From Fibrobacter sp. UWH4 (GTDB taxonomy: Bacteria > Fibrobacterota > Fibrobacteria > Fibrobacterales > Fibrobacteraceae), in contig NZ_FRAY01000003.1 of NCBI RefSeq assembly GCF_900142475.1, positions 248,001 through 312,000 on the forward strand: 64,000 nt of DNA, read 5' to 3'. A program made the translations under genes and the position numbers. This document shows positions 51,611 to 60,343 of the stretch, piece by piece (positions within the stretch are counted from its first letter, which is position 1; each line of letters opens with the position of its first letter). The notes beneath the pieces were generated by a model that saw only the letters and a program-made list of their open reading frames with translations, ran no database searches and was not told the DNA's origin.

Positions 51611-52672
51611 ATGAGCAAAAATAGTCAAAAAATCAATCCCGTGTCTATCCGCAGTTCCGCTGCAGAATACTTGACTTATGTGGCTGCCGTGGGCGGTTCC
51701 GAACAGAGCGTCGAAATGCGTTACGAAGACGAAAACGTATGGCTCACGCAAAAAATGATGGCAGAACTGTACGGGGTCGATGTGCGTACGGTTAATGACC
51801 ATATTTCAAAAATTCTGGCAGATGGTGAATTGCCCGAAAATCCAACTATCCGAAATTTTCGGATAGTTCAAACAGAAGGTTCACGACAGGTTTCCCGTGA
51901 AATAATGCACTACAACCTCCAGATGATTATCGCCGTGGGGTTCAAGGTCAACAACGAGCGGGCGGTGCAGTTCCGCAAGTGGGCGGGGCAAATTGTCAAG
52001 GATTACACCATCCAGGGCTGGGTCATGGACAAGGAGCGGCTCAAGAATTTCGGGACAATCCTTACCGAAGACTATTTCGAACGGCAATTGGAGGCCATTC
52101 GAGAAATCCGCATGTCGGAGCGGCGCTTTTACCAGAAGGTGACTGATATCTATTCGACTGCGCTAGATTACGATCCCTCTGCAAAAATTACCCGGGATTT
52201 TTTCAAGAAGGTCCAAAACAAGCTCCACTGGGCGATTCACGGCCATACGGCGGCGGAACTCATTGTAGAACGGGCTGACAGCCAAAAGGAGCACATGGGG
52301 TTAAAGACCTGGGCTGCATCTCCAAAGGGCAAAATTCTTCAGTCCGACGTAGTTGTCGCAAAGAATTATCTTGAAGAAGATGAACTCAAGGCCCTGGAGC
52401 TGATTGTCTCGGGTTATCTGGATTTTGCAGAAATGCAGGCCGCAAGGCACATTCCCATGACGATGGAAGACTGGGCGAGGCATCTTGACCGCATTCTTGA
52501 GGCTACGGAGCACGAACTTTTGACAAACGCGGGCAAAATTTCCATGGAAGTGGCCCAGGCCCACGCCATTACGGAATGGGAAAAATATCGCGTGGTTCAG
52601 GATAAGCTTTTCCACAGCGATTTCGACTACTTTTTGGAATTGCACGAAAAAATGGCACAGTACAAAGCGTAA
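51611..52672 (+). CDS. RhuM-family protein
   Basis: 353 residues from ATG 51611. RhuM domain throughout: SVEMRYEDENVWLTQKMMAELYGVDVRTVNDHISKILADGEL, NLQMIIAVGFKVNNERAVQFRKWAGQIVKDY, and the full-length C-terminal part (RFYQKVTDIYSTALDYDPSA, HWAIHGHTAAELIVERADS). This is the classical long form, unlike the PLD fusion at 44932 with which it shares the N-terminal domain. Found in pathogenicity islands and next to restriction or toxin genes; biochemical role unknown. Divergent from the FISUMP gene. Confidence 0.88.
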   Translation: MSKNSQKINPVSIRSSAAEYLTYVAAVGGSEQSVEMRYEDENVWLTQKMMAELYGVDVRTVNDHISKILADGELPENPTIRNFRIVQTEGSRQVSREIMHYNLQMIIAVGFKVNNERAVQFRKWAGQIVKDYTIQGWVMDKERLKNFGTILTEDYFERQLEAIREIRMSERRFYQKVTDIYSTALDYDPSAKITRDFFKKVQNKLHWAIHGHTAAELIVERADSQKEHMGLKTWAASPKGKILQSDVVVAKNYLEEDELKALELIVSGYLDFAEMQAARHIPMTMEDWARHLDRILEATEHELLTNAGKISMEVAQAHAITEWEKYRVVQDKLFHSDFDYFLELHEKMAQYKA

Positions 52673-52819
52673 CTGTGCCTAAATAGCGGGGGAGTGTCGC
52701 GCGGGATTATTTCAGGTATTGGGAAGATTGTTTAATTTCGTAAACAAGCGTTCATTTTAATTAAACGAGCTTATATTTATTTATATCGCCCGCGTGGGTG
52801 TGTTGTTTGGGAAAAATGT

Positions 52820-55099
52820 ATGAAAATCAATCATGGTATAAATTTTGCCATGGCGGTATTTTGCGCAGGTGCCGTAAGCGCGAACGCCGCCATTGAATGG
52901 GTAAATCAGTGTGCCAGTAACGGCTTTACACTGATTGCGGAATCGGATCACTTTGAAGTTTGCAAGAAGCCGACGACCGACGATGGCCAAGCGAATAATG
53001 TCTCGATTCCGAATGCGGATGCGCAGGGCGTGCTTACGTCGCTCGAAAAAGTTTATTCATTCTATATCGATTCGCTCGGCTGGATATTGCCCTTCCCGAA
53101 AAGCCCGGATAAAAAGCTCAAGAGCAACATTTACGTGTTCGACAACTCCGTCATGGCGGCGCTTTACGGCGGGCAGGACTACGTAAAGGGCCTGAACAAC
53201 GAATTTGGCCCCGGTATGTGGATTGGCGTGGGCTCGCTGAAGGATTACTGGGGCACATCGCACGAATTTGCGCACGGCCTGCAAGGCGTTGCGGGCTGGA
53301 TGGGCAACAACAGCCATTCGGGCTGGTTTGCCGAAAGCCACGCGAACTGGATGGCGCATCAATACAATCCGAACGACGCCCATTGCTCGGAATACCTGAT
53401 TAATTATCCATACCTGTATTACGGTTCTACGCGCGACCGCTACTGCAACTGGCAGTTCTTGGAGCACCTCAAGGAAGAATTCGGCGGCGGCTACAAGGGT
53501 GCTCACGAAGTCAACCGTATTTGGATGGAATCGATTCGCGACGGGGAAGACGGCCGCATGGAGCAGACTCCGTTTACCGCGATGATGATGGTTTACGGCT
53601 GGTCGCTCGATAGCTTGAACCAGCAGTTCGGCAAGTTCGCGATGAAGAACGCGACGCTCGAGTATGCTCCCGCAAAGAAGGCTTTGTATAAAAAATCCTA
53701 TGGCGACTATGAATTCAAGACGCGTCGTGACGCAAGCTGGGGCGACAACTACCGCAGACACCCGCGCGTGACCATGCTGAACAAGATGGAATGCGCGGCG
53801 GGCGAGAAGTGCGCGGACCGCTACATTTCGCCGAGTTATTGGGCTCCACAGCGCTGGGGCTACAACTTGGTGCGAATCTATCCGGATTCCGCCGGAAAGG
53901 TCACCGTCAAGTTCCGTGGCATTGTGCAGGACAAGCCGACTGTGAGCGGGTATAAATGCTTTGGCGACAACACCGATCACTACATGGGAAAATCATACAA
54001 CTGGTGCAATTACGCGCCCGACAAGCTGCCGGACCCGGCCTCGGGCTGGACGGTCGGGCTAGTCGCGGAGGGCGCGGACGGAACGCCCCGTTACAGCAAG
54101 ATGAAGCATGGAACCGGATTCAATCTTGAAATCGAGACAACGGCAAGCGACAAGGCTTTGTGGCTTGCCGTGACGGCGACTCCGGCTGAAATGCAGACGA
54201 TTTTGTGGGACCACTTCTACTACAGCATTTATCGTTACCCGTACATGATCGAGGTCGTGAATGGCGCTCCCGAGGGCTACAACAAGGATTTCTGGAAGCC
54301 CGCAAATGCGAGCGGATACACTAAGCACAGCAACGGCGGCGGTCTCGTGAGCAGCAAGGCGAAGGTCGATGCGAGCGTGTTCGTGGGCCCCGACGCAGTC
54401 GTGAACGGCGGTACCATTAGCGGCAAAGCCCGCATCGAAGACTTCGCGGTCGTAGACGGCGGCACCATTAGCGGGAATGCCGTTGTTCGCGGGCGCGCGC
54501 TCGTGACAGCAGGTACCATCGGCGACGATGCCGTGCTCGAAGAAGACGCCTGGCTCGTGAGCGGAAGCATTACCGGCAAGGCGAAAGTCGGCGCGCTTTC
54601 GATTATCGTGAATACGACGGTGACCGACAACGCTCAAGTCTACGGCGTGATGTGGGCGGTAAATGGCAAAAAGCTCTCTGGCACGGCGCAGTTGCGCGGC
54701 GACCTCGAAAACAACTTCGACAAGGAAATCTCGAAGGGGATCTTCTACGGCATGGTCGACAACGGAATGCTTAACAATGCAAACTACGGCGCAAACCTCA
54801 CGACTCCGCCAACCGATGCGACTGCGAGCCTCGACAAGGCCGTATGGTATGCCGTGGCCGATGATTCCACTGGAACGAATCCTACGGGGACTGTTCATGC
54901 TCAAAGCCTGCGCCTGAATTTGGCGGACGATACTTTTGAAGTGTTCAATTTGAACGGAAAGTACCTGGGTGTCGTTAAAAATGCGGCCCGGGATCGAATT
55001 TCTATGCAAGAATCTCTGCGCAGGGCGGGCCTGAACGCGGGCACATACCTTGTTCGTGGCAAGGATTCTCGCGAAATGCACCGAGTAAATCTGCGGTAA
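52820..55099 (+). CDS. Secreted Svx/AvrXca-type metalloprotease with beta-helix stalk
   Basis: 759 residues. Signal peptide (MKINHGINFAMAVFCAGAVSANA). DUF6055/Svx-like peptidase domain (about 25-480) with zinc motif HEFAH at 148-152 and a downstream Glu in GWFAESHANWMAHQ. Then about 17 hexapeptide-type turns (510-625; VFVGPDAVVNGGTISGKARIEDFAVVDGG-like, given in parts: VSSKAKVDASV, TISGKARIEDF, TISGNAVVRGR) predicted as a left-handed beta-helix, and a sorting-type tail (FEVFNLNGKYLGVVK...GTYLVRGKDSREMHRVNLR). Plant-wall-associated protein degradation or glycoprotein cleavage is plausible. Transcribed alone. Confidence 0.85.
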   Translation: MKINHGINFAMAVFCAGAVSANAAIEWVNQCASNGFTLIAESDHFEVCKKPTTDDGQANNVSIPNADAQGVLTSLEKVYSFYIDSLGWILPFPKSPDKKLKSNIYVFDNSVMAALYGGQDYVKGLNNEFGPGMWIGVGSLKDYWGTSHEFAHGLQGVAGWMGNNSHSGWFAESHANWMAHQYNPNDAHCSEYLINYPYLYYGSTRDRYCNWQFLEHLKEEFGGGYKGAHEVNRIWMESIRDGEDGRMEQTPFTAMMMVYGWSLDSLNQQFGKFAMKNATLEYAPAKKALYKKSYGDYEFKTRRDASWGDNYRRHPRVTMLNKMECAAGEKCADRYISPSYWAPQRWGYNLVRIYPDSAGKVTVKFRGIVQDKPTVSGYKCFGDNTDHYMGKSYNWCNYAPDKLPDPASGWTVGLVAEGADGTPRYSKMKHGTGFNLEIETTASDKALWLAVTATPAEMQTILWDHFYYSIYRYPYMIEVVNGAPEGYNKDFWKPANASGYTKHSNGGGLVSSKAKVDASVFVGPDAVVNGGTISGKARIEDFAVVDGGTISGNAVVRGRALVTAGTIGDDAVLEEDAWLVSGSITGKAKVGALSIIVNTTVTDNAQVYGVMWAVNGKKLSGTAQLRGDLENNFDKEISKGIFYGMVDNGMLNNANYGANLTTPPTDATASLDKAVWYAVADDSTGTNPTGTVHAQSLRLNLADDTFEVFNLNGKYLGVVKNAARDRISMQESLRRAGLNAGTYLVRGKDSREMHRVNLR

Positions 55100-55106
55100 A
55101 CGGGGT

Positions 55107-55133
55107 TTTAGGGGTGTCCCCTAGGAGAGGAGG
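55107..55133 (-). repeat. Inverted copy of the tail of the 133-bp repeat region
   Basis: TTTTAGGGGTGTCCCCTAGG then AGAGG is the reverse complement of the segment just after copy 1 (43243-43268, CTCTCCTAGGGGGACACCCC), with small differences. Confidence 0.6.
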
Positions 55134-55225
55134 TAGCGAACAACGCCGTGTGAGCGAGGGGGAGACTTCCCCCTTTGTTCATTTTTTTGTTATAATAACG
55201 GATAGCACAAGAAGGGGAATATTGT

Positions 55226-56230
55226 TTGCTAAAAATTGTCCTCATAATGCTGGCTTTGATCAGCGTGGCAAGTTTTGCTCAGGACCCGAATCTGCATATC
55301 TATATTGCATATGGGCAATCCAATATGGCAGGGGAGGGGGCGCTCTTGAGTTCGGACTATGTGCCGATCCCGCGTTTTTATGTGTTGCGCGCTGCTGATT
55401 TTTCGGACCAGAAGGTGGGGGAACTTTATCCGGCGATGCCTCCGATGGGGCATAGTCAGTCGATGATCGGCATATCGGATTTCTTTGGTCGCAAGATGGT
55501 GCAGGAACTTCCGGACAGCGTCAGTGTTGCCGTGGCGAACGTGGCTATCGGAGGGCAAAGCATCGACCTGTTCGACAAGGACCGCAATGCAGAGTATATT
55601 GAAAGAATGAAAAGTACCGGAACTACCTGGTGGTGGATTCCGTACTTGAACGAATATGGGGGCGACTTGCACCAGCGCATCGTCGAAATAGGCAAGATTG
55701 CTAAACAGAAGGGCGTTATCAAGGGATTCTTGTTCCACCAGGGCGAGGCGGATAACCAGATGAACGACTGGCCCAAGCGAGTCAAGAAGGTCTATGACGA
55801 TTTTATCAAGGAACTGGAACTCGATCCGAAAAAGACTCCCATATTGATAGGTGAACTTGCGCCGACGGGCGACTATGGCTGGAGAAATACGGCGGTTGCG
55901 GAAGCCGTTAGTCTGATTCCAAATGCGCATCTGATTTCGGCGCAGGGATGCCCTGTGCTTAAGGAAACGGATGCCTTGACGCATATCTCGTACAAACTCC
56001 ATTTTACCCGAGAAGGTTACGAGATTCTGGGATCTCGCTATGCTGTAAAGATGCTTGATTTGCAAGGCATAAAGGCCAGCACCGACGCGATTGCGGCGAC
56101 GCCTCGCGTGCGAGCAGAGGATTCTCGGGAACCACGACTTTATTTTGATACGCGAGAACAGGCCGTTTTTATTCGGGTGCAAAAAAACGGAAGGGAAGTC
56201 CGGTACCGTGTGACGGGAAAAAGAAAATAA
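55226..56230 (+). CDS. Secreted CE6-type acetylxylan esterase (SGNH/SASA family)
   Basis: 334 residues, TTG start with AAGGGG upstream. Signal peptide MLKIVLIMLALISVASFA. SASA/CE6 domain: Ser32 in IYIAYGQSNMAGEG, VAIGGQSIDLF, FLFHQGEADNQ, and the catalytic His in YKLHFTREGYEILGSRYA. It should remove acetyl groups from xylan or related glycans. A short C-terminal stretch (PRLYFDTREQAVFIRVQKNGREVRYRVTG) may be a degenerate sorting tail. Downstream of the Svx gene but separated by a repeat-bearing gap. Confidence 0.88.
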   Translation: MLKIVLIMLALISVASFAQDPNLHIYIAYGQSNMAGEGALLSSDYVPIPRFYVLRAADFSDQKVGELYPAMPPMGHSQSMIGISDFFGRKMVQELPDSVSVAVANVAIGGQSIDLFDKDRNAEYIERMKSTGTTWWWIPYLNEYGGDLHQRIVEIGKIAKQKGVIKGFLFHQGEADNQMNDWPKRVKKVYDDFIKELELDPKKTPILIGELAPTGDYGWRNTAVAEAVSLIPNAHLISAQGCPVLKETDALTHISYKLHFTREGYEILGSRYAVKMLDLQGIKASTDAIAATPRVRAEDSREPRLYFDTREQAVFIRVQKNGREVRYRVTGKRK

Positions 56231-56251
56231 GGCGTGCGCCTGGAAAGCAAA

Positions 56252-56274
56252 AGCCCCGGATTAAATCCGAGGCT
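56252..56274. terminator. Bidirectional hairpin between CE6 and trpB genes
   Basis: AGCC+CGGAT pairs with ATCCG+GGCT (one mismatch); TTTTGC follows on the minus strand. Confidence 0.6.
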
Positions 56275-56346
56275 CACTTAATATTTGCTCATACCTCAAA
56301 GTGCCGAAGGCACGACCTCGTGCCTCTAGCGCTTTGGGCGTATCTG

Positions 56347-57726
56347 TTACACCTGCGGAAGCTGGGCGAGGCTCTTCGCGATGTCTTCATCCGTCGGGAT
56401 GTAGTCGTTCATTTCGCCGTCGTTGAACTTCTGGTAGGCCACCATGTCGAAGTAACCCGTGCCGGTGAGACCGAATACGATGTTCTTGGCCTGGCCGTTT
56501 TCCTTGCACTTGAGGGCTTCGTCGATGGTTGCGCGGATGGCGTGGCTGGATTCCGGAGCCGGGAGAATGCCTTCGGTCTGGGCGAAGAGCTTGGCGGCTT
56601 CGAATACCTTGGTCTGTTCCACGGACGTTGCGCGCATGAGGCCCTGATCGTAGAGTTCAGAGAGGATGGTGCTCATGCCATGGTAACGCAGGCCACCAGC
56701 GTGGTTGGCTGACGGCATGAAGCTGGAGCCGAGAGTGTACATCTTGGCGAGCGGGCAAACACGACCGGTATCGCAGAAGTCGTAGGCGTACTTACCGCGA
56801 GTGAGGCTCGGGCAGCTTGCCGGTTCCACAGCGAGAATGTCGTAGTCGGCTTCGCCACGGAGCTTTTCGCCGACGAACGGGCTAATAAGGCCACCGAGGT
56901 TGGAACCACCGCCGGCGCAACCGATAATAAGGTCGGCCTTCACGCCAAGCTTGTCGAGAGCGGCCTTGGTTTCGAGACCGATCACGGACTGGTGCAGCAA
57001 CACCTGGTTCAGCACGGAACCGAGAACGTAGCGGTAACCCGGCTGCTTCACGGCGGCTTCCACGGCTTCGGAAATGGCGCAACCGAGGCTTCCGGTGGTG
57101 CCCGGGAATTCGGCGTTGATCTTCTTGCCGATTTCGGTGTTCATAGAAGGAGACGGAGTCACAGATGCACCGTAGGTGCGCATGACTTCGCGGCGGAAGG
57201 GTTTCTGTTCGTAAGAAACCTTCACCATGTAAACCTGGCAATCCAGTCCGAAGAAGGCGCTGGACATCGAAAGAGCCGTGCCCCACTGGCCTGCACCCGT
57301 TTCAGTCGTCACGCCCTTGAGGCCCTGCTTCTTGGCGTAGTAAGCCTGAGCGATGGCGGAGTTGAGCTTGTGAGAACCCGAGGTGTTGTTTCCTTCGAAC
57401 TTGTAGTAGATGTGAGCCGGAGTGCCGAGTGCCTGTTCCAGGAAGTAAGCGCGAACGAGCGGCGACGGACGGTACATCTTGTAGAAAGTACGGATGTCTT
57501 CAGGGATTTCGATGTAAGGAGTGTCGTTATCGAGTTCCTGCTTGATGAGTTCATCGCAGAAAACCGGCTGGAGGTCTTCGAAAGTCACCGGCTTGCCGGT
57601 ACCCGGATTCAGGAGCGGAGCGGGCTTCTTCTTCATGTCGGCACGGACGTTGTACCATGCCTTCGGGAGTTCGTCTTCTTTAAGGTAAGTCTTGACCTGA
57701 CCTTCGATCTTGAGCGAGTTTCTCAT
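56347..57726 (-). CDS. trpB: Tryptophan synthase beta chain, TrpB2 type
   Basis: 459 residues, the longer TrpB2 form. PLP lysine in KFEGNNTSGSHKLNSAIAQAYY; GVTTETGAGQWGTALSM and IIGCAGGGSNLGGLISPF (phosphate-binding Gly run). The N-terminal extension (MRNSLKIEGQVKTYLKEDELPKAWYN) and extra residues are characteristic of TrpB2, which often works without TrpA, condensing indole with serine. No trpA or other trp genes are near. Divergent from the small gene at 57877. Confidence 0.95.
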   Translation of the reverse strand: MRNSLKIEGQVKTYLKEDELPKAWYNVRADMKKKPAPLLNPGTGKPVTFEDLQPVFCDELIKQELDNDTPYIEIPEDIRTFYKMYRPSPLVRAYFLEQALGTPAHIYYKFEGNNTSGSHKLNSAIAQAYYAKKQGLKGVTTETGAGQWGTALSMSSAFFGLDCQVYMVKVSYEQKPFRREVMRTYGASVTPSPSMNTEIGKKINAEFPGTTGSLGCAISEAVEAAVKQPGYRYVLGSVLNQVLLHQSVIGLETKAALDKLGVKADLIIGCAGGGSNLGGLISPFVGEKLRGEADYDILAVEPASCPSLTRGKYAYDFCDTGRVCPLAKMYTLGSSFMPSANHAGGLRYHGMSTILSELYDQGLMRATSVEQTKVFEAAKLFAQTEGILPAPESSHAIRATIDEALKCKENGQAKNIVFGLTGTGYFDMVAYQKFNDGEMNDYIPTDEDIAKSLAQLPQV

Positions 57727-57842
57727 ACTAATTCCTTTTTTGCAGCCTGCTTAGGGCGAAAACATATTTTTGCCACAACAATATAAAAAAAGTTTGTCGT
57801 AAAATGAGTTTGTCTACGCCGATATAGTCTAAAATGGAATAG

Positions 57843-57870
57843 TTGACATAAAAAATTTTTTTAGTATATT
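57843..57870 (+). promoter_or_regulatory. Near-consensus sigma-70 promoter for the 57877 gene
   Basis: TTGACA (57843-57848), 16 nt, TATATT (57865-57870). Expected transcription start is at about 57876-57877, i.e. at the ATG itself. Confidence 0.7.
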
Positions 57871-57876
57871 GAAAGT

Positions 57877-58047
57877 ATGGCTATAAATCATACACTATTC
57901 ACAGGGCAGACGGAACCGGCAGGGGAGGTCCGCGTGTTGCATACTGGGGAGGGTGCAAAACCACTCCCGGTCCATAGTGGCAAAAAGTCCATTCGCCTGC
58001 GTACGCACCGAAAGCCTAAAGTAAAATCCGTGAGCAAGGAACCGTAA
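57877..58047 (+). CDS. Possible leaderless 56-residue basic protein (or structured RNA)
   Basis: ATG 57877 starts 6 nt after a near-consensus -10 box and the frame runs 56 codons: MAINHTLFTGQTEPAGEVR at the start, a basic C-terminus KKSIRLRTHRKPKVKSVSKEP. Transcription from the visible promoter would begin at or next to the ATG, giving a leaderless mRNA. No family recognised. Several local hairpins (TTGCA/TGCAA, CCACT/AGTGG, and the nested stem at 58031) mean that a non-coding RNA is a serious alternative. I see no SRP, 6S, tmRNA or RNase P signatures. Confidence 0.45.
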   Translation: MAINHTLFTGQTEPAGEVRVLHTGEGAKPLPVHSGKKSIRLRTHRKPKVKSVSKEP

Positions 58048-58067
58048 ACTTTTACGGAACATGCTCA
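58031..58067 (+). other. Nested hairpin at the end of the small gene
   Basis: TGAGCA/TGCTCA outer stem encloses CCGTAAA-CT-TTTACGG. No U-tract follows. It overlaps the last five codons and stop of the 57877 frame and may be a 3' RNA end or a site shared with the convergent xer gene. Confidence 0.55.
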
Positions 58068-58080
58068 TCATCGAAACCCT

Positions 58081-58992
58081 TTAACGACGTTGCTGTAAAG
58101 CAGCGTCTTTTTGTTCTCTCGGGTGGTGCATCCGGTGCTCTTGCTTGATAAATTCCTTATCGATATGCGTATAAATTTGTGTGGTGCTGATGTCGGCGTG
58201 GCCAAGCAGTTCCTGCAACACGCGCAGGTCCATGCCCGCCTCGAGACAATGCGTGGCGAAACTGTGCCGGAACGTGTGCGGCGAAACTTGCTTGCTCAGG
58301 TGCATGGTATGCTGCTGCACGATTTTCCAGGCTCCCATGCGGCTCATAGGCTTGCCTCGGGAATTTAAAATTATGTTGTCCGTAGTCGGGTGCGTGAGCG
58401 GACGGCCGAGTTCAATCCAGGCTTTTAGATTCTCTTTCGCCTTGCTGCCGAGTGGAACCAGGCGCTGCTTGTTTCCCTTGCCGATCGGCGTGAGCCATTC
58501 ATTGTCGATGTCCAACTGCGAAAGTTTGATGCCGAGCGCCTCTGAAATGCGGAGCCCTGCGCTGTACATGAGCTCGAAAAGTGCCGTGTCGCGTAGCGGG
58601 TTCTTGCCGTTTGCGGCACTCTCGAACACGCTGTCGATTTCTTCGCGGGTGAGGTATTGCGGCAGGTAATGGCCCAGTTTCGGACGTTCAAGCATCGAAT
58701 CGGTGCTGTAGTCATACTCGCCCTGGTTCTGCATGTACTTGAGGAATCCGCGCAGGCTCGAAAAATGCCTCGCGATGGAGGTGGGGGAGTATTCCTCTTG
58801 ACCGGCGGTAAGCGTCAGGAACTCGTCCAGCTTTTCGGGGGTGAGTTCCTTGAGGTCCAGGCCGATTTCGTCGAGCCAGGCTACAAAATGCCGCAGGTCT
58901 TCCTGGTAGCTCTGGATGGTAGCGGGCGAAAGGTTCCGTTCCACTCCCAAGAAGGCTAGGTAACTGTCCATGCGGTTCGAATTAAGGCTCAT
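58081..58992 (-). CDS. xerD: Tyrosine recombinase XerC/XerD
   Basis: 303 residues, typical Xer length. N-terminal SAM-like core-binding domain (MDSYLAFLGVERNLSPATIQSYQEDL) and catalytic domain with Arg in SAGLRISEALGIKLSQLD, Lys region GKGNKQRLVPLG, HTFRHSFATH (His-x-x-Arg), GHADISTTQIYTHID (His and nucleophile Tyr). It resolves chromosome dimers at dif with a partner recombinase; XerD is preferred over XerC from overall similarity, moderately. Stand-alone gene. Confidence 0.9.
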   Translation of the reverse strand: MSLNSNRMDSYLAFLGVERNLSPATIQSYQEDLRHFVAWLDEIGLDLKELTPEKLDEFLTLTAGQEEYSPTSIARHFSSLRGFLKYMQNQGEYDYSTDSMLERPKLGHYLPQYLTREEIDSVFESAANGKNPLRDTALFELMYSAGLRISEALGIKLSQLDIDNEWLTPIGKGNKQRLVPLGSKAKENLKAWIELGRPLTHPTTDNIILNSRGKPMSRMGAWKIVQQHTMHLSKQVSPHTFRHSFATHCLEAGMDLRVLQELLGHADISTTQIYTHIDKEFIKQEHRMHHPREQKDAALQQRR

Positions 58993-59004
58993 GGTAATAA
59001 TATA

Positions 59005-59040
59005 GAACTTAGAGCTTAGAGCCTAGAGCTTAGAATTAGA
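59005..59040. repeat. CTTAGAG-type degenerate repeat
   Basis: GAACTTAGAGCTTAGAGCC then TAGAGCTTAGAATTAGA: about five 7-8 bp units between the xer start and the tRNA promoter. Confidence 0.65.
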
Positions 59041-59069
59041 TTTTTTTGAAAAAAATGCGTTTTTACCCC

Positions 59070-59098
59070 TTGACAGGGAATTTTTTTTATTCTATAAT
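59070..59098 (+). promoter_or_regulatory. Consensus sigma-70 promoter of tRNA-Lys
   Basis: TTGACA (59070-59075), 17 nt, TATAAT (59093-59098): a perfect consensus. The tRNA begins 21 nt after the -10 box. Confidence 0.85.
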
Positions 59099-59119
59099 TG
59101 TGCGCGTCCAAGCGACAAT

Positions 59120-59192
<73 letters not shown>

Positions 59193-59197
59193 CTAAA

Positions 59198-59228
59198 AAC
59201 CGTCTCCATCCCGAGGCGGTTCTTTCTT
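59198..59228 (+). terminator. tRNA-Lys terminator
   Basis: AACCG+CTC pairs with GAG+CGGTT (one mismatch), then CTTTCTT. Confidence 0.75.
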
Positions 59229-59350
59229 ATATGTCATGTTTTTCGCAGGTCTCTTTTGGCGATGTGCTTGTAAGTTTTCACGTTGACATTTTGTAAGAAA
59301 ATTCTATTTTATAAGACAATATAGAGTTGTTTAAGAGGAATTTTTCGATA

Positions 59351-60274
59351 ATGAAGATTGTTTTGCCTGTTGCTGGAAACGGACTTCGCTTGCGCCCTTT
59401 TACAGAAAATGTACCAAAGTGTTTGCTCCCCGTTGCCGGAAAGACTATTCTGGATTGGATTGTTGAAAAATCGCTTGAACTTAAGCCTTCTGAAACCATT
59501 TTCATTACAGGCTACAAGGCCGAAGTTGTGGACCAATTCCTGACCAAGCGTTCTGCGTGGGGCAAAACCCGCACGGTTCTCCAGGGCAATCCCCAGGGCC
59601 TGGGCGAAGCGGTCAGCCTCGCACTTCCATTCGTGGATGACGACGAACCGGTGCTGATTATTTTGGGCGACACCCTCTTCGAAGCAGACCTTTCCATCTT
59701 GAACGATGTTGACCAGAACGTCCTCTACACTTATAAGGTCGAAGATCCGCGTCGCTTTGGCGTGGCCGTCACCGATTCTACGGGCTGCATTAAACGCCTT
59801 GTCGAAAAGCCGCAGGAATTTATTTCGGACGAAGCGATTGTAGGTATTTACTACATCAAGGATACCAAGGTCCTTAAGGAAAGCCTTAAGTACTTGATGG
59901 ACAACAACATCCGTACCAAGAACGAGTTCCAGCTCACGGACGCCCTCGAAATGATGATCGAGAAGGGATGCCGCTTCCGTACTGCCCCCGTAAGCAAGTG
60001 GCTGGACTGCGGCCTTGCCGAAACGCTCCTCGAAACCAATGCCCATGTACTCAAAGGTTACGACAATTCGTCTTCGGTGAACCTCCCTGGCGTCAAGTTG
60101 ATAGCCCCCTGCCATATCGGCAAGAATGTGAAAATCGTGAACAGCACCATCGGTCCGAATGTGTCGGTGGGGGATGGTTGCGTTGTCGAGAATAGTACCC
60201 TCAAGAATGCTGTCCTTTGGGATGGCGTCAAGGTCGAAGGTCGCACGCTCGATAATGTGATTGTACACGAATAG
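59351..60274 (+). CDS. Sugar-phosphate nucleotidyltransferase (RmlA/GlmU-like)
   Basis: 307 residues from ATG 59351 (MKIVLPVAGNGLRLRPFTENVPKCLLPVAGK, the nucleotide-binding signature GxGxRLxPxT...PK). Catalytic Asp in ILGDTLFEAD, sugar-binding VEKPQE and GIYYIKD, NEFQLTDAL, and WLDCG. The last 70 residues form four or five hexapeptide turns (SSVNLPGVKLIAPCHIGKNVKIVNS), so a left-handed beta-helix tail. It transfers an NMP to a hexose-1-phosphate, probably dTDP- or UDP/GDP-glucose type, for cell-surface glycans. GAGG upstream. Followed by a terminator that abuts the next gene. Confidence 0.88.
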   Translation: MKIVLPVAGNGLRLRPFTENVPKCLLPVAGKTILDWIVEKSLELKPSETIFITGYKAEVVDQFLTKRSAWGKTRTVLQGNPQGLGEAVSLALPFVDDDEPVLIILGDTLFEADLSILNDVDQNVLYTYKVEDPRRFGVAVTDSTGCIKRLVEKPQEFISDEAIVGIYYIKDTKVLKESLKYLMDNNIRTKNEFQLTDALEMMIEKGCRFRTAPVSKWLDCGLAETLLETNAHVLKGYDNSSSVNLPGVKLIAPCHIGKNVKIVNSTIGPNVSVGDGCVVENSTLKNAVLWDGVKVEGRTLDNVIVHE

Positions 60275-60309
60275 CCCTGCTGCTTAGACCCCTATTTTTC
60301 TAAATTTAA

Positions 60310-60343
60310 ACCTGTAAAATAATCTTTTTTACAGGTCTTTTTT
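60310..60343 (+). terminator. Terminator whose U-tract touches the next start codon
   Basis: ACCTGTAAAA pairs with TTTTACAGGT, followed by C and six T (60338-60343); the ATG of the giant acyltransferase gene is 60344. Confidence 0.8.

Noticed and set aside
57877-58067. Known structural RNA (SRP, 6S, tmRNA, RNase P)
   Set aside because: None of the conserved cores (GGAAG/GCAGC tetraloop region of SRP, RNase P P4, tmRNA tag frame with matching ends) is visible, so only an unknown RNA or a leaderless gene remains.
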